A stretch of DNA of 64,000 nucleotides from Oscillospiraceae bacterium (GCA_015063905.1 SVTF01000009.1:1-64000), one strand, 5' to 3'. Shown: positions 43,051 to 52,763, counted from the first letter of the stretch. The notes: generated by a model not told the origin, from the letters alone. Made by a program: numbers and translations.

Positions 43051-45192
43051 ATGAGATTTTCAAAAGTTTTAGCGGCATTGCTCGTTTTGATCATGATTCT
43101 GTCGGCAATTTCTTGCGATATCAACTTCGAAGAAACCGAGAAAACAACGGAAGAAACGACCAAGGAAGCAACGACTGAAGCAACAACCGAAACAACGGCT
43201 GAAGGGACGACAGATCAACCCGACGAGACTGAGACCGAGGTGGATTATGACGATCCTCAGGTCGATCTTATTACTATTGCCGAGGCACTTGAGCTTTGCG
43301 GCAACGAGGGCAATATTACCGAGGAGCGCTACTACATCCGCGCAACGGTAAAGACCATCACCAATCCCCAGTACGGAGCTATGGTAATAGCCGACGAAAC
43401 GGGCGAGATCTCCGTTTACGGCACGTACAGCTCTGACGGCTCGCTCGCCTTCCCCGAAATGGACGAGACTCCCGTCAAGGGTGACGAGGTAATACTGCAC
43501 TGTATCCTCCAGAACTATAACGGAACCAAAGAGGTCAAGAATGCAAGACTTATCTGGTTCAAGTCCAACCAAGGTAATTTTGACGTAAGCCAGTACAAGA
43601 CCGCCACTATCGCCGAGGCACGAGAGGCGGCAACGGGCGAAAAGCTGCTCGTAAGCGGCGTGGTTGCCCGCATTACTTACGCTAACGGCTACAAGCCCTC
43701 GGGCTTTATTCTTGTTGAGGGCGGCGAGTCCATCTACGTTTATAACAATGATGCCGCAGGTCAGGTCGAGATCGGTAATCGCGTAACTGTTGCCGCATCC
43801 AAGACCTATTGGATACTTGAGAGTGAGTCGAGCAACGCCGCAAAGCACGGCTATAAGGGCTGCAATCAGCTCGAGGACGCGACTGTCGTTGAAAACGATA
43901 AGGGCAACAACGAATGGATAAATTCCGCGATCCCCACAAGCACCGTTAAAGAAATAATGGATACTCCCGTAAGCGAGGATATCACCACCAAGATATTCAA
44001 GGTAACCGCACTTATAAAGAAGGCGCCGGGAAAGGGATTTGTTAACTATTATATCAACGATCTTGATGAGAAAACGGGCTCATATACATACACCCAGTGC
44101 AACGGCGGTGACTTTGATTGGCTCGACGAATTCGACGGCAAGATCTGCACAGTTTATATGGTGGCTCTCAACGCTAAATCCACCGTTTCCGATTGCGTAT
44201 ACAGATTCCTTCCCGTAGCGGTTAATGACGAGGGATTCACCTTCAACACCGAAAACGCGGCGGAGTTTGCCGTAAAATATCACGGCGTAACGCAATTTGA
44301 AAAGCTCTATACGGGAGATCCTTCGCTTGAGCTTGTAGGTTGCGTGTCGTCAGAGCTTCTCGGCTTTGAGGGCGCAACGCTTACGTATTCTTCAAGCGAT
44401 GACGGCGTGGTTTCCTTTACGGGAACCGATTCGATTCCCGAAAGCATCTTTATGCACTGTCATAATACGGGCAGCGCGACCGTTACCGTAACGGGACAAT
44501 ACGGCGGCAAGACGTATAGCGAAACTGTTACCGTGAGCGTAAAAATTTCAGATGAGATTCCCGCAATTACCGTAGGCGAGGCGATAGGCGCGCCCGTTGG
44601 CGAGGTCATAACGGTAAAGGGAATAGTAGGTCCTTCGCTCGTTAACCAGTCGGGCTTCTATCTCATCGACGAAACAGGCGTTATCGCGGTGATCCTCAGC
44701 GATGCCGAGCTTGAAAAGGTGCAGCTTGGCCACGAGGTAATACTCAAGGGAACGAGAGCGACAAGGCTCAAGGATGGCGCCACTGTATTCGGTCAGACTA
44801 ATCTGGACGGATGTGAGATACTTGTGAATAATTACGGTGATCAGGAGTATTCAACCGCAACGTTTATCGAGGGCAAGACGCCCGAAGAGTTCTATGCGCT
44901 TGATGCTAACGAGGATCACGGCACCGAGGTGTACGTTCTTACCGTAACTGTCGAGGTGGTTGAGAGCGCATACTATACAAATATCAACCTTGTCAGCGGC
45001 GGAACCAAGATAGGACTGTATTGCTCCAGCGCAAATCAGTATAATTGGCTCAAGGCTTATGCGGGACAGCAAGTTACCGTTGAGGTTGCTCCTTGTAACT
45101 GGAACGCAAAGAGCTACTACCGCGGATGTGTGCTTGCGGTAAGACATGCCGACGGCACAAAGACGTGCAACGAGCTGAATTTCAGTAAGTAA
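43051..45192 (+). CDS. multi-OB-fold lipoprotein with Thr/Glu linker
   Basis: A 713-residue lipoprotein: signal peptide, lipobox AISC (lipid Cys ~22), a short TTEETTKEATTEATTE-type linker (~30-60), then about five repeats of an OB-fold-like module, each opening with 'I.EA.. .G....V.GVV..I' and containing 'G.I.VY' (for example YYIRATVKTITNPQYGAMVI, KLLVSGVVARITYANGYKPS, VITVKGIVGPSLVNQSGFYL). Between the third and fourth lies a bacterial-Ig-like domain (~415-520). OB folds of this type occur in surface nucleases such as YhcR, but no nuclease domain is present here. Binding of nucleic acid or polysaccharide at the cell surface is inferred. The linker resembles that of the esterase lipoprotein at 1178-3145. 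Confidence 0.8.
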   Translation: MRFSKVLAALLVLIMILSAISCDINFEETEKTTEETTKEATTEATTETTAEGTTDQPDETETEVDYDDPQVDLITIAEALELCGNEGNITEERYYIRATVKTITNPQYGAMVIADETGEISVYGTYSSDGSLAFPEMDETPVKGDEVILHCILQNYNGTKEVKNARLIWFKSNQGNFDVSQYKTATIAEAREAATGEKLLVSGVVARITYANGYKPSGFILVEGGESIYVYNNDAAGQVEIGNRVTVAASKTYWILESESSNAAKHGYKGCNQLEDATVVENDKGNNEWINSAIPTSTVKEIMDTPVSEDITTKIFKVTALIKKAPGKGFVNYYINDLDEKTGSYTYTQCNGGDFDWLDEFDGKICTVYMVALNAKSTVSDCVYRFLPVAVNDEGFTFNTENAAEFAVKYHGVTQFEKLYTGDPSLELVGCVSSELLGFEGATLTYSSSDDGVVSFTGTDSIPESIFMHCHNTGSATVTVTGQYGGKTYSETVTVSVKISDEIPAITVGEAIGAPVGEVITVKGIVGPSLVNQSGFYLIDETGVIAVILSDAELEKVQLGHEVILKGTRATRLKDGATVFGQTNLDGCEILVNNYGDQEYSTATFIEGKTPEEFYALDANEDHGTEVYVLTVTVEVVESAYYTNINLVSGGTKIGLYCSSANQYNWLKAYAGQQVTVEVAPCNWNAKSYYRGCVLAVRHADGTKTCNELNFSK

Positions 45193-45225
45193 TTAAAATA
45201 TTAAACGCTATAGAGGCGAATAACC

Positions 45226-45262
45226 GCAACCGACTCGCATGAAAATCCGGCGAGTCGGTTGC
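45226..45262 (+). terminator. terminator of the OB-fold lipoprotein gene
   Basis: A 13-bp perfect stem (GCAACCGACTCGC / GCGAGTCGGTTGC) is followed by TTGCTTTTTT. Confidence 0.88.
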
Positions 45263-45297
45263 TTGCTTTTTTGTAATGCTTGAATTATAAAAAGTGA

Positions 45298-45326
45298 TTG
45301 ATTTTTCCGTATAAATATGTTACAAT
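45298..45326 (+). promoter_or_regulatory. promoter of the putative glycosidase gene
   Basis: TTGATT (45298-45303), 17-bp spacer, TACAAT (45321-45326). Confidence 0.75.
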
Positions 45327-45356
45327 ACAGTAAACTCAATAATTGGAGGAATTATT

Positions 45357-47282
45357 ATGTATGAACTTAAAAACGGAAGTGTTGTTTTGCGTTTGAGTGA
45401 CGATCTGGAAACTCTTGAATACGCCAAAGGCACACAATGCTATCGCGATAATGCTCCGTTTCAGTTTTCTTGGACGGGTATACCCATCACACCAAGGAAT
45501 ATTTCTAAAAAGACAGTCAAAGCGACTAATTCCGTAATAAATATTGATTTTTCGGGTTTTGTATTTAATGCCCGTTTCCCCGGAAATACCTATTGCCGCC
45601 CCGATCCTCGCTTTACCCCCGATCTGCGAGTCAGCGTTTCATTGCGACTTGACGGTGAGGACCTGGTCATTGATATTTCTTCTTTTGAAAATCTTGGCAC
45701 CGTCTCGTTACAGGTAATGATTGCTCAGGGCCTAATGAAGACATCTTCGCAGGAAAAGGCATCTCTGTATCTGCCCATAGATTACGGTATGCGATTTGAT
45801 TTTCCGAGAAATGATATTTTTTTCAGAACATACGAGCCAAGCGCAGTTTGGTCCTTGCCGATACACGGTCTGTTTTTGCCCAACGGAGGTGTTGGCATGT
45901 GGTGCGATGACGTATCGCGCGACTATGCCGTAAGCTACAATAATGACCGCGCCGGTACTGTGAGCGTTGTGTGCAGACAGAATTATAATTGTGTGGAGAA
46001 TGAGCCCCGCCAAATGAGGTATATGATTTTTGATGCGGGAGAGGATTTTCGTCAATTAGCGCGCCGTTGCCGTGAGATGCGCATAGCATCGGGCCGTTTT
46101 AAGACACTTGACCAAAAGGCGAAAGAACGCCCCGTGGTAAAAGAATTGCCAGGAACAGTCTTGTGGAAGCATAATGTGTATTATAAAGCGCGTCCCGAGG
46201 GCGTTGAAAAAACTTATAGCCTTTACGTTGCACGTTCCAACTGGAATGAGACAGAGGGACTTCCTAACAATTGGACGGCATTTGAAATATTCGATACCGC
46301 AAAGGAGCGCGGATTTGATCGCGTGACGGTCTGCAATACCGGTTGGAACAGAGACGGATTTGATGCAGGCTATCCCGCGCGTTTTCCAATAAATACGGAG
46401 CGAGGCACCGAAGAGGAATTTCGTGAGGCGAGAGATCATGCGCACAAGCTTTCCTCGGGATATTTTCTAAATGTGCACGACAATTACCTTGACGCCTACG
46501 AAGAGAGTGATGCGTTCGACCCGTCTGAGATGGTTCAGGGTGTATCGGGAGCGCCTCTGATCGGCGGCGTATGGCGCGGCGGACAGTCGTACAAGCTTTG
46601 CTCGACTCTTGGCTTGAAATATGCGCAGAGAGATCTTCCGCGCGTTGCAAAGCTTACCGGAAAGGGTTGTATATACATTGACGTGTTCGCTAACGTACCG
46701 CTGGAGACCTGCAGATCACAGAGTCATCCTGCGACGCGCAGAGATAATTTGGAAAACAACCGTGAAATCGCCAAACTGGCGCAAAATACCGTAGGAGCAC
46801 TCGCCGTTGAGGGATGCGGAACGGATATGTATGCCGACGTTGTGGATATCGGCGCATACGGAGGACTCCATTTCGGCGGTTTTCCTGTGCGTGCGGACGG
46901 TCCCGTACCCGTGCCCGTGCCAATGTGGCAAATGGTTTATCACGACTGCGTGCTGAATTATTTTGGAGAAGGGTACTCGCCTGTACACGGCAGGGAATAT
47001 CAATTGTATCAAGCGTTATACACGCTGCTTCCTACCGCTTTTGATGATCATTCCAAGCGTATCAGCTTTGATCTGCGCCGCGCTTATACGGCGCAAATGG
47101 TAGACTTTGAGGAGTTGGAGGCGCGCAGTGTCATTATTGAGCCTGACGGCTCTTATCGCACAAGCGGTGTGGCTCGAAGTGTGTATTCGGACGGAACCGA
47201 GGTTGTCGTGAATTTTAACGATGCTCCGTATATTTATGGCGAGCAAACCATTGCTGCCCGTGATTTTCTTATTATAAAATAA
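45357..47282 (+). CDS. putative glycoside hydrolase, DUF5696/GH101-like
   Basis: A 641-residue cytoplasmic protein. The first ~240 residues are beta-rich (substrate-binding sandwich). From ~270 a TIM-barrel-like region contains VLWKHNVYYKARP, SGYFLNVHDNYLDAYEESDAF, GCIYIDVFANVPLETC and then ALAVEGCGTDMYADVVDIG. The strand ending YIDVF and the following Glu in VEGCGTD are candidates for nucleophile and acid/base, in the pattern I associate with DUF5696 and endo-alpha-N-acetylgalactosaminidase-like enzymes. The C-terminus is a short beta domain. Assignment is by eye and tentative. ATG 45357 follows GGAGGA, with its own promoter. Confidence 0.55.
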   Translation: MYELKNGSVVLRLSDDLETLEYAKGTQCYRDNAPFQFSWTGIPITPRNISKKTVKATNSVINIDFSGFVFNARFPGNTYCRPDPRFTPDLRVSVSLRLDGEDLVIDISSFENLGTVSLQVMIAQGLMKTSSQEKASLYLPIDYGMRFDFPRNDIFFRTYEPSAVWSLPIHGLFLPNGGVGMWCDDVSRDYAVSYNNDRAGTVSVVCRQNYNCVENEPRQMRYMIFDAGEDFRQLARRCREMRIASGRFKTLDQKAKERPVVKELPGTVLWKHNVYYKARPEGVEKTYSLYVARSNWNETEGLPNNWTAFEIFDTAKERGFDRVTVCNTGWNRDGFDAGYPARFPINTERGTEEEFREARDHAHKLSSGYFLNVHDNYLDAYEESDAFDPSEMVQGVSGAPLIGGVWRGGQSYKLCSTLGLKYAQRDLPRVAKLTGKGCIYIDVFANVPLETCRSQSHPATRRDNLENNREIAKLAQNTVGALAVEGCGTDMYADVVDIGAYGGLHFGGFPVRADGPVPVPVPMWQMVYHDCVLNYFGEGYSPVHGREYQLYQALYTLLPTAFDDHSKRISFDLRRAYTAQMVDFEELEARSVIIEPDGSYRTSGVARSVYSDGTEVVVNFNDAPYIYGEQTIAARDFLIIK

Positions 47283-47296
47283 TTGGACAATAAAAG

Positions 47297-47324
47297 CGTC
47301 AAGTGGATTAAGGAACGCTTGACG
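47297..47324 (+). terminator. terminator of the putative glycosidase gene
   Basis: CGTCAAG pairs with CTTGACG (7 bp, plus A/T pairs past a bulge), followed by TTTTATT. Confidence 0.65.
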
Positions 47325-47357
47325 TTTTATTGGTGTATTTATACGTCTAAAAAGCCA

Positions 47358-47381
47358 AGCGGTGAGCCTAAGCTCACCGCT
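47358..47381 (-). terminator. terminator of the 1176-residue surface protein gene
   Basis: A 10-bp stem (AGCGGTGAGC / GCTCACCGCT); on the minus strand it is followed by TTGGCTTTTT. The stem is the same sequence as at 645-668. Confidence 0.8.
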
Positions 47382-47389
47382 GTTTTATA

Positions 47390-50300
47390 TTATTGATCTT
47401 CTTTTTTCTTAAAGCTTATGAGACAAGCGCCTGTGATCATAACAATACCGATCACTCCTATTCCGATCGTGCCTCCGCATCCCTTATCGGCTGAAGCGTC
47501 GGGGGTAACGGCGGTTGTGCCCGCTTGAGACTGCGTCTCCTGCTTGGGTACATCATTGGAGGACTCGCCGGAAGATTCACCGGAAGATTCACCGGAAGAT
47601 TCACCGGAAGATCCGCCGGAATTATCAGGATTATCTTTTTCCGGAACGTTATCGTTGGAAAGCTTCTTTATTTCGTTGCTCATCTGCTCGAGAGCTGCCT
47701 TGAGCGCCTCGTTTTCTGCCTTTACGGCAGCAATATCTGCAGACTGCTGTGTAATAACCGCATTCATGTCTGAATCAGCCTTTTCAAGAGCCGCTTTGTC
47801 AGCATTTGCCGCTTGGAGAGCCGCCTCGAGAGCCTGGATCTCGCTATTTGCGGATGCGAGGTCGCCCTTGAGAGATTCAAGCTCGGACTTGTTTGCGGAG
47901 TCGCTCTGAAGCTTTTCTACAAGCTCTTCCATGCTCGCGATCTCTGCCTGAAGCTCATTTACCTTTTCGATTGCCCCGCTTGAACCCTCTCCGCCTTCGG
48001 AGCCATCGCCTTCGAGAGCTTTCTTGAGCTCTTCAACCGCTGCGTTAAGGTCAGAAATGGTTGCGCCAAGCTCATCTATGTCGGAGGAATGATCGATCTG
48101 ACCTACGGTGAATTCAAGGGGAGCTACAGAGGTTGCGACACCGTATTTGCCGTCTACCGCAATGTTTTCAACTCTGAGATATATCTTGTCGCCCATCTTC
48201 ACGTTCTGGGTGAGTATAAACTCAAGACCGTCAACTATGATGTCCTCGCCATCTTCGCCTATTCGGTAAATAATTCTATAGTCGGTGGGAAGATCTTCAA
48301 GAGTTTCGTCATAAACGTTATTCACTTCAACGCTGATCGCCGCGTTAACGCCCGGGATGAGAACGGACACGGGAGAGCTGATGTTGATAACGGGAAGAGA
48401 AGTAGTAACTACTATTTCCACGTCATACTCCTCGACAAGCTCCTCAAAGAGTCCCTCGTATTGCGCGTCGGGAGCAAAGGTTGCCTTGGGCGCGCCGTCT
48501 ACCCAGGTCCAAGTGCCTGTAATAATCTCTTCTTCGTTGCCTTCGATAACTACCTTGCCGCCCGTGATCGCCTTGTCGGAGTAAATGTCTCCGAATTCAT
48601 GAGTAGCAGTGGGATTCTCAAGTACAACCAGATCACCCTTGTTAATTGTGAAGGAGAAGGTGTTTTCGCCGCTGTATATGCCCTTGCCCGTGACGGTAAC
48701 GGTTGCTATGCCGGGAAGAGTGTTATCAGCAAACGTGATATCAAAATGCTCTGCCTTGACCTCGCTGCCAAATACATTGAGTATAAAAGTGGGTTCTTTT
48801 GCAAGATTGGTGTAATTTGTTTCGTCATATTCAAGGGTCGCAATAGAATTTGCAAGATTTGCGCCTTCCTTGACTTTTACGTTTTCAGCCTGCGTGATAT
48901 TGCTTGCATCAACGATCATGTCCTCTGCGTCGTAGAGGAAGAGATTCTCTCCGAGTGTGGACTGAAGATTTGTGGGAGCGCTGATCTTTACAAACTCGCC
49001 GCCGTTTATTGCGAGATTGCCGCTTGTTACGGAAAGCTCGCGGATCGTGCCGCCGTTTACAGTAACGTTATCGTCACCCGTAACCGCGATCTTACCGTAA
49101 ACACCGCTATCAACAGTAAGAGTACCGTTCTCAATGCCAATGGTGTCAACGCCTGCGCTGTTTGCGCTTACGGACCCGCTCTTATCAAGGTCGGAATCCT
49201 TAAGAGTAAGGCTACCTGAGCGGAGGTAAAGCGCGTACATATATTTATCTGAGGTTACGAGCGAGTTACCGTTAAGATCAAGAGTAAGATTTCCGCTTAC
49301 GTTGATATCGTCAACAATAGTCGCGTCAGCGTGAAGAGTAATAACAGAATTGCCATCCTCCTGAGCGAATCTCAACGCGTTGTCGAAGTTTACGAAATAC
49401 TTGCCGTCAACCTCCGCCACAGCGTGCAGACCGCAGGAGCAATCGTAGGAGTCCGCGCTGAAGTGATGTCCCTCAACGATCAACTCGTCACAGCAGCTGT
49501 AAAATTTGTCGTGCTTTTCAGGGTCATCCGCGTTGGGTGTGTACGTGGGCTCTACCGTGTGTACGTCGTGGAGCGCGTAAGTCGTGCTTCCCTCGCTTTC
49601 GGGCATGTAAAGTCCCTTATCCGTATAGATCTTTGTGGGAAGTACGCTTGCGTCTGCAAGATAGAAGCTTACCTTGCCGTCTACCGTTTCTACGCCGTTT
49701 ATGCCGTGATCGCTGCCCACCATGGACGTAAGCTTTGTTCCGTTGCCCGAGCCTGTAAGCGTAAGCTCTACCTTAGTAACGGTTATATCCTGTCCGTCGG
49801 CATTCTTCAAATTTGCACAATGCAAAAAATCATCGTCATAGCTGCTTCTGTTGTGCAAATAAATACTTCCGCCTGTAAGTACAAAATCGTACTTACCATC
49901 TCCTCTGTAATAATCATTTCCGCCCAAACCGTAGTTACCGCCATATACAATGATCGTTCCGCCGGTGACATTCATTCCCGTGGCGCTTCCGCCCGCCCCG
50001 GAGCCGATTGCGGATTGATAATGTTCGGTATCATTAATGGTTGCTTCGATATATCCGCCCGTAATAGTAATTACACCCGATTCTTCATTTTCCGGAGAAC
50101 CGATCGCCGCGCCACCCAGGCTGGTGGATACCTTTATTCTTCCGCCATTGATAGTAATGGGGGTTTCAATGCCGCCAATACCAACCGCGTCACCGAAAAT
50201 ATCCAGATTGCCGCCGTTGATGGTAATACCGCCGAACTTAACTTCGCCGCCAATACCTGCTTCGTATGCGCGGTTGCCGCCGTACCTGCCGCTCTTTGCG

Positions 50301-50920
50301 GTTATGTTTCCGCCATTGATAGTGATTGTGGCAGAGGTATCCGCCTGATATCCGATAGCGCCCCCCCACCCATCGTTAGTTGCCGATATGGTTCCGCCGT
50401 TAATTGTAATATTGCCCGCCTTATCGACAGGTACATCTTCATTCGTTCCAATCGCCACGAATTCGGTGTCACCCTTCGCCTCAATGATACCGCCGTTGAT
50501 GGTAATATCTCCCATACCCTGATCGGCTTGAGATATACTTGCACCTATGCCCGACTTTACCGCAAGCTTTCCGCTCTGCTGCTGCTGACCGTAGATGGTC
50601 ACGCTGCTTCCGTAAGGCACAAATATTCTTTCTACGGTTACGTTTGCGCCGTCGGCAATTATAATATTTACGTCACCGTTGCAGGTAAGCGTGCTGCTGC
50701 TTGTCACAGTGCCGCTCATAACGTACCAGCCCTCATTAAGGGTTTGAGATGCAATGGTTCCCGTAAGCGACGTAACGTTGGAAATTACCTGCGATTCACC
50801 GCTTGCGTCTACGTACTGCACGGTGGTTGTCGCGCTTGCGGATATGCAGAAAAGCATTACAACACTTGCAACTACCGCTATAGCAAGTATCATCCCTAAG
50901 TATTTCGTTGTTTTTTTCAT
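47390..50920 (-). CDS. large beta-helix surface protein with coiled coil and C-terminal anchor
   Basis: A 1176-residue exported protein. The signal peptide ends at SASA (~30). Residues ~130-370 contain many ITINGG/TITNGG turns, a right-handed parallel beta-helix or carbohydrate-binding pattern. A Cys/His-containing segment follows (CCDELIVEGHHF, YDCSCGLHAVAEVDG), then more beta-helix, Ig-like parts, a coiled coil (~985-1095, heptads of Ala, Leu, Glu), a SGESSGESS linker, and the tail KGCGGTIGIGVIG... ending FKKKEDQ. The tail has a Gly-Cys motif, one hydrophobic helix and a basic end, the plan of a C-terminal sorting or anchor signal without LPxTG. It may bind glycans or other cells. ATG 50920 follows AGGAG. 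Confidence 0.8.
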   Translation of the reverse strand: MKKTTKYLGMILAIAVVASVVMLFCISASATTTVQYVDASGESQVISNVTSLTGTIASQTLNEGWYVMSGTVTSSSTLTCNGDVNIIIADGANVTVERIFVPYGSSVTIYGQQQQSGKLAVKSGIGASISQADQGMGDITINGGIIEAKGDTEFVAIGTNEDVPVDKAGNITINGGTISATNDGWGGAIGYQADTSATITINGGNITAKSGRYGGNRAYEAGIGGEVKFGGITINGGNLDIFGDAVGIGGIETPITINGGRIKVSTSLGGAAIGSPENEESGVITITGGYIEATINDTEHYQSAIGSGAGGSATGMNVTGGTIIVYGGNYGLGGNDYYRGDGKYDFVLTGGSIYLHNRSSYDDDFLHCANLKNADGQDITVTKVELTLTGSGNGTKLTSMVGSDHGINGVETVDGKVSFYLADASVLPTKIYTDKGLYMPESEGSTTYALHDVHTVEPTYTPNADDPEKHDKFYSCCDELIVEGHHFSADSYDCSCGLHAVAEVDGKYFVNFDNALRFAQEDGNSVITLHADATIVDDINVSGNLTLDLNGNSLVTSDKYMYALYLRSGSLTLKDSDLDKSGSVSANSAGVDTIGIENGTLTVDSGVYGKIAVTGDDNVTVNGGTIRELSVTSGNLAINGGEFVKISAPTNLQSTLGENLFLYDAEDMIVDASNITQAENVKVKEGANLANSIATLEYDETNYTNLAKEPTFILNVFGSEVKAEHFDITFADNTLPGIATVTVTGKGIYSGENTFSFTINKGDLVVLENPTATHEFGDIYSDKAITGGKVVIEGNEEEIITGTWTWVDGAPKATFAPDAQYEGLFEELVEEYDVEIVVTTSLPVINISSPVSVLIPGVNAAISVEVNNVYDETLEDLPTDYRIIYRIGEDGEDIIVDGLEFILTQNVKMGDKIYLRVENIAVDGKYGVATSVAPLEFTVGQIDHSSDIDELGATISDLNAAVEELKKALEGDGSEGGEGSSGAIEKVNELQAEIASMEELVEKLQSDSANKSELESLKGDLASANSEIQALEAALQAANADKAALEKADSDMNAVITQQSADIAAVKAENEALKAALEQMSNEIKKLSNDNVPEKDNPDNSGGSSGESSGESSGESSGESSNDVPKQETQSQAGTTAVTPDASADKGCGGTIGIGVIGIVMITGACLISFKKKEDQ

Positions 50921-51013
50921 TGTGTTTCTCCTTTTGTTGGAATTTACGTTATATAATCAATTTTCGTTTTGGGTTACCTTTGATTCAATTTATTCATATT
51001 TATTATATTCGCG

Positions 51014-51367
51014 CTATTCATTTTTGCGATTGTATCTGCATTTGCATATGCCAAGCAGATCCTCGCATTTTTCAAAGTGGGCACATTGGTAACAGGTGTT
51101 GTCCACGTCGGTAATTCCTCGAAAATGCTCGCAGGGCTTCTGCATCGCAGTAACGAACGGTGCGCCATCGGCGGCATAAACGGGAGTGTTGGTAAAATCG
51201 GGATACATCTCCATGGGAGATATGAGAGGGTTGTGCCTATCCTTTTCATCGTAGTATCCGTAAAATATTTCAAACGTTACGCCGCGAGCGCTTATTCTCT
51301 TGTAAAGCTCGCCTTCCTTGCGAACTGTATCTTTCGGCGTGCTTGCTTTAGAAAACGAAGTCAACAT
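51014..51367 (-). CDS. small Cys-rich protein, conserved in Clostridia
   Basis: A 117-residue cytoplasmic protein starting at ATG 51367 behind GGGGAGG. It opens MLTSFSKASTPKDTVRKEGE, has an aromatic middle (FEIFYGYYDEKDRHNPLISP) and a C-terminal cysteine cluster (CEHFRGITDVDNTCYQCAHFEKCEDLLGICKCR) with six Cys and one His that could bind zinc or an iron-sulfur centre. I recognise the overall pattern from clostridial hypothetical proteins, but not a function. It lies between the large surface protein and a two-HTH regulator, all on one strand. Confidence 0.7.
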   Translation of the reverse strand: MLTSFSKASTPKDTVRKEGELYKRISARGVTFEIFYGYYDEKDRHNPLISPMEMYPDFTNTPVYAADGAPFVTAMQKPCEHFRGITDVDNTCYQCAHFEKCEDLLGICKCRYNRKNE

Positions 51368-51394
51368 CCCGCCTCCCCTCTTGAAACGAATAAT

Positions 51395-51460
51395 AAAAAA
51401 CCGCTATACCCCGCAACGCAAGGCGCATTGTTCCTTACGTTATAGAGTATAGCAGTTTTT
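51395..51460. terminator. long hairpin terminator
   Basis: AAAAAAC-C-GCTATAC pairs with GTATAGC-A-GTTTTTT (one mismatch) around a loop that itself pairs (ACG..AAGG / CCTT..CGT). It ends the regulator gene on the minus strand and could act on the other strand too. Confidence 0.65.
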
Positions 51461-51536
51461 TTCTCGTTTGCATAGAAAAAAACATCGCTTTTTTAGGCAG
51501 ACTTTTTTCAAACTTTTTTGATTTTTTAGGCAAATT

Positions 51537-52763
51537 TCAAACGATAAAGGCGAACTCCTTTTTGTTCATCAATCCTGTTTTGTTGAGTATTCTTGTGATC
51601 GCGTGGCTGACGGTGGACTCCGAGGTGTAAAGCATTGCCGCTATCTCTCGGTTAGTGTATCCAAAGGCACAAAGCTTTACTATCTGTCGCTCGGCGGCAT
51701 CAAGCCTTCCGGCTACGTCTACCTTCTCGCGCACCTGTGCCGAAAGCCTTGCCCAACCTACGCTGTATATGTTATATAGCCCCTTAACTGCGATTGCGGC
51801 ATTTTCGTCCTGCAGAGCGATCCTTTGCTCAAGTAGCTCGTCAAAGTGGCGAACGTACTCGGCAAGAAAACCGTACATACCGTCTGAAATAGCCAGCTTT
51901 ACCGCCTTATCGATGTGCACGATGGCTTTATCCTTCATTCCCGAGTAGTAATAGGCAACAGCGCAGGACATGCGGAGATACATTTCCGGAATTACGGTCT
52001 TGTCGATTACCGCCTGGGAGATCATCGGCTCTATGCTGTTTGGGAGCATACGCATAAGAGCAAGACCTTCAACGCCCTCAAGCTTGAATTGCTTGGTCGC
52101 GATGGCATACGCCGCCATATAGAGATATTTAACGTAAAACACTTTTGCGGCAGGGTGCGCGTCACCGGGCAGCGCTTCAAAATTGCCCATTTTAAACCAT
52201 TCGGGATAGTCCTTGTTGTCGTAGATCGAGCTATCGATGATGGCAATGGCAAGCGACACAAGCTCGCGGTCATGCTCATCCTTGCAGGGCGCCTCACAAA
52301 TATGTTTTTTTGCTTCTTTCCAAAGGAATAGATCTCCTCGCCATATAGCGCATTGCGCCAGCAGCATGCCGCCTCCGAGTATCGCATAGAACCCGGAATG
52401 TGCCTGCAAAAAGTATCTCGCCCGTTCGTAAACCTTATCTATCTCGCCTCGCCTGAAAGCGATCTGCGCCTCGAACAAAGCATGGGCTTCGGGCTGATTG
52501 ATGAGCATTTCGGCGCACTCGTCGGCACATCCCGCCTTGTTGTATAGGTTGGTCATATCGAGGAACGGAGACTTTCTCGGCATTGGTAGAGTCGGAGTTT
52601 CGTCCTTGCGTTTGGCATTGGGTAATACGGCTGATTCGGGTATGAGCCATGATTTACCCAAACGGTTTGCGCCTTTGATTCTGTTCTGGCTGCACAGGAA
52701 TTGAACGCGCCTTGTACTGACGCCCCACTTGTCTGCAGCCTCTTTCACAGTTATATAATTCAT
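51537..52763 (-). CDS. regulator with N-terminal MerR/excisionase-type and C-terminal LuxR HTH
   Basis: A 408-residue regulator with DNA-binding domains at both ends. Residues ~1-50 (ITVKEAADKWGVSTRRVQFLCSQNRIKGANRLGKSWLIPESA) are a MerR/excisionase-type winged helix. Residues ~70-325 are helical with TPR-like spacing. Residues ~345-405 (LDAAERQIVKLCAFGYTNREIAAMLYTSESTVSHAITRILNKTG) are a LuxR/GerE HTH. The architecture occurs in Clostridia but no target is known to me. Two identical palindromes in its promoter (52771-52821) are probably its own binding sites, giving autoregulation. ATG 52763 follows GGTGG. Confidence 0.85.
   Translation of the reverse strand: MNYITVKEAADKWGVSTRRVQFLCSQNRIKGANRLGKSWLIPESAVLPNAKRKDETPTLPMPRKSPFLDMTNLYNKAGCADECAEMLINQPEAHALFEAQIAFRRGEIDKVYERARYFLQAHSGFYAILGGGMLLAQCAIWRGDLFLWKEAKKHICEAPCKDEHDRELVSLAIAIIDSSIYDNKDYPEWFKMGNFEALPGDAHPAAKVFYVKYLYMAAYAIATKQFKLEGVEGLALMRMLPNSIEPMISQAVIDKTVIPEMYLRMSCAVAYYYSGMKDKAIVHIDKAVKLAISDGMYGFLAEYVRHFDELLEQRIALQDENAAIAVKGLYNIYSVGWARLSAQVREKVDVAGRLDAAERQIVKLCAFGYTNREIAAMLYTSESTVSHAITRILNKTGLMNKKEFAFIV

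Noticed and set aside
49331..50899. 522-codon open frame on the plus strand
   Set aside because: It is antisense to the beta-helix surface protein and has no family features or ribosome site.
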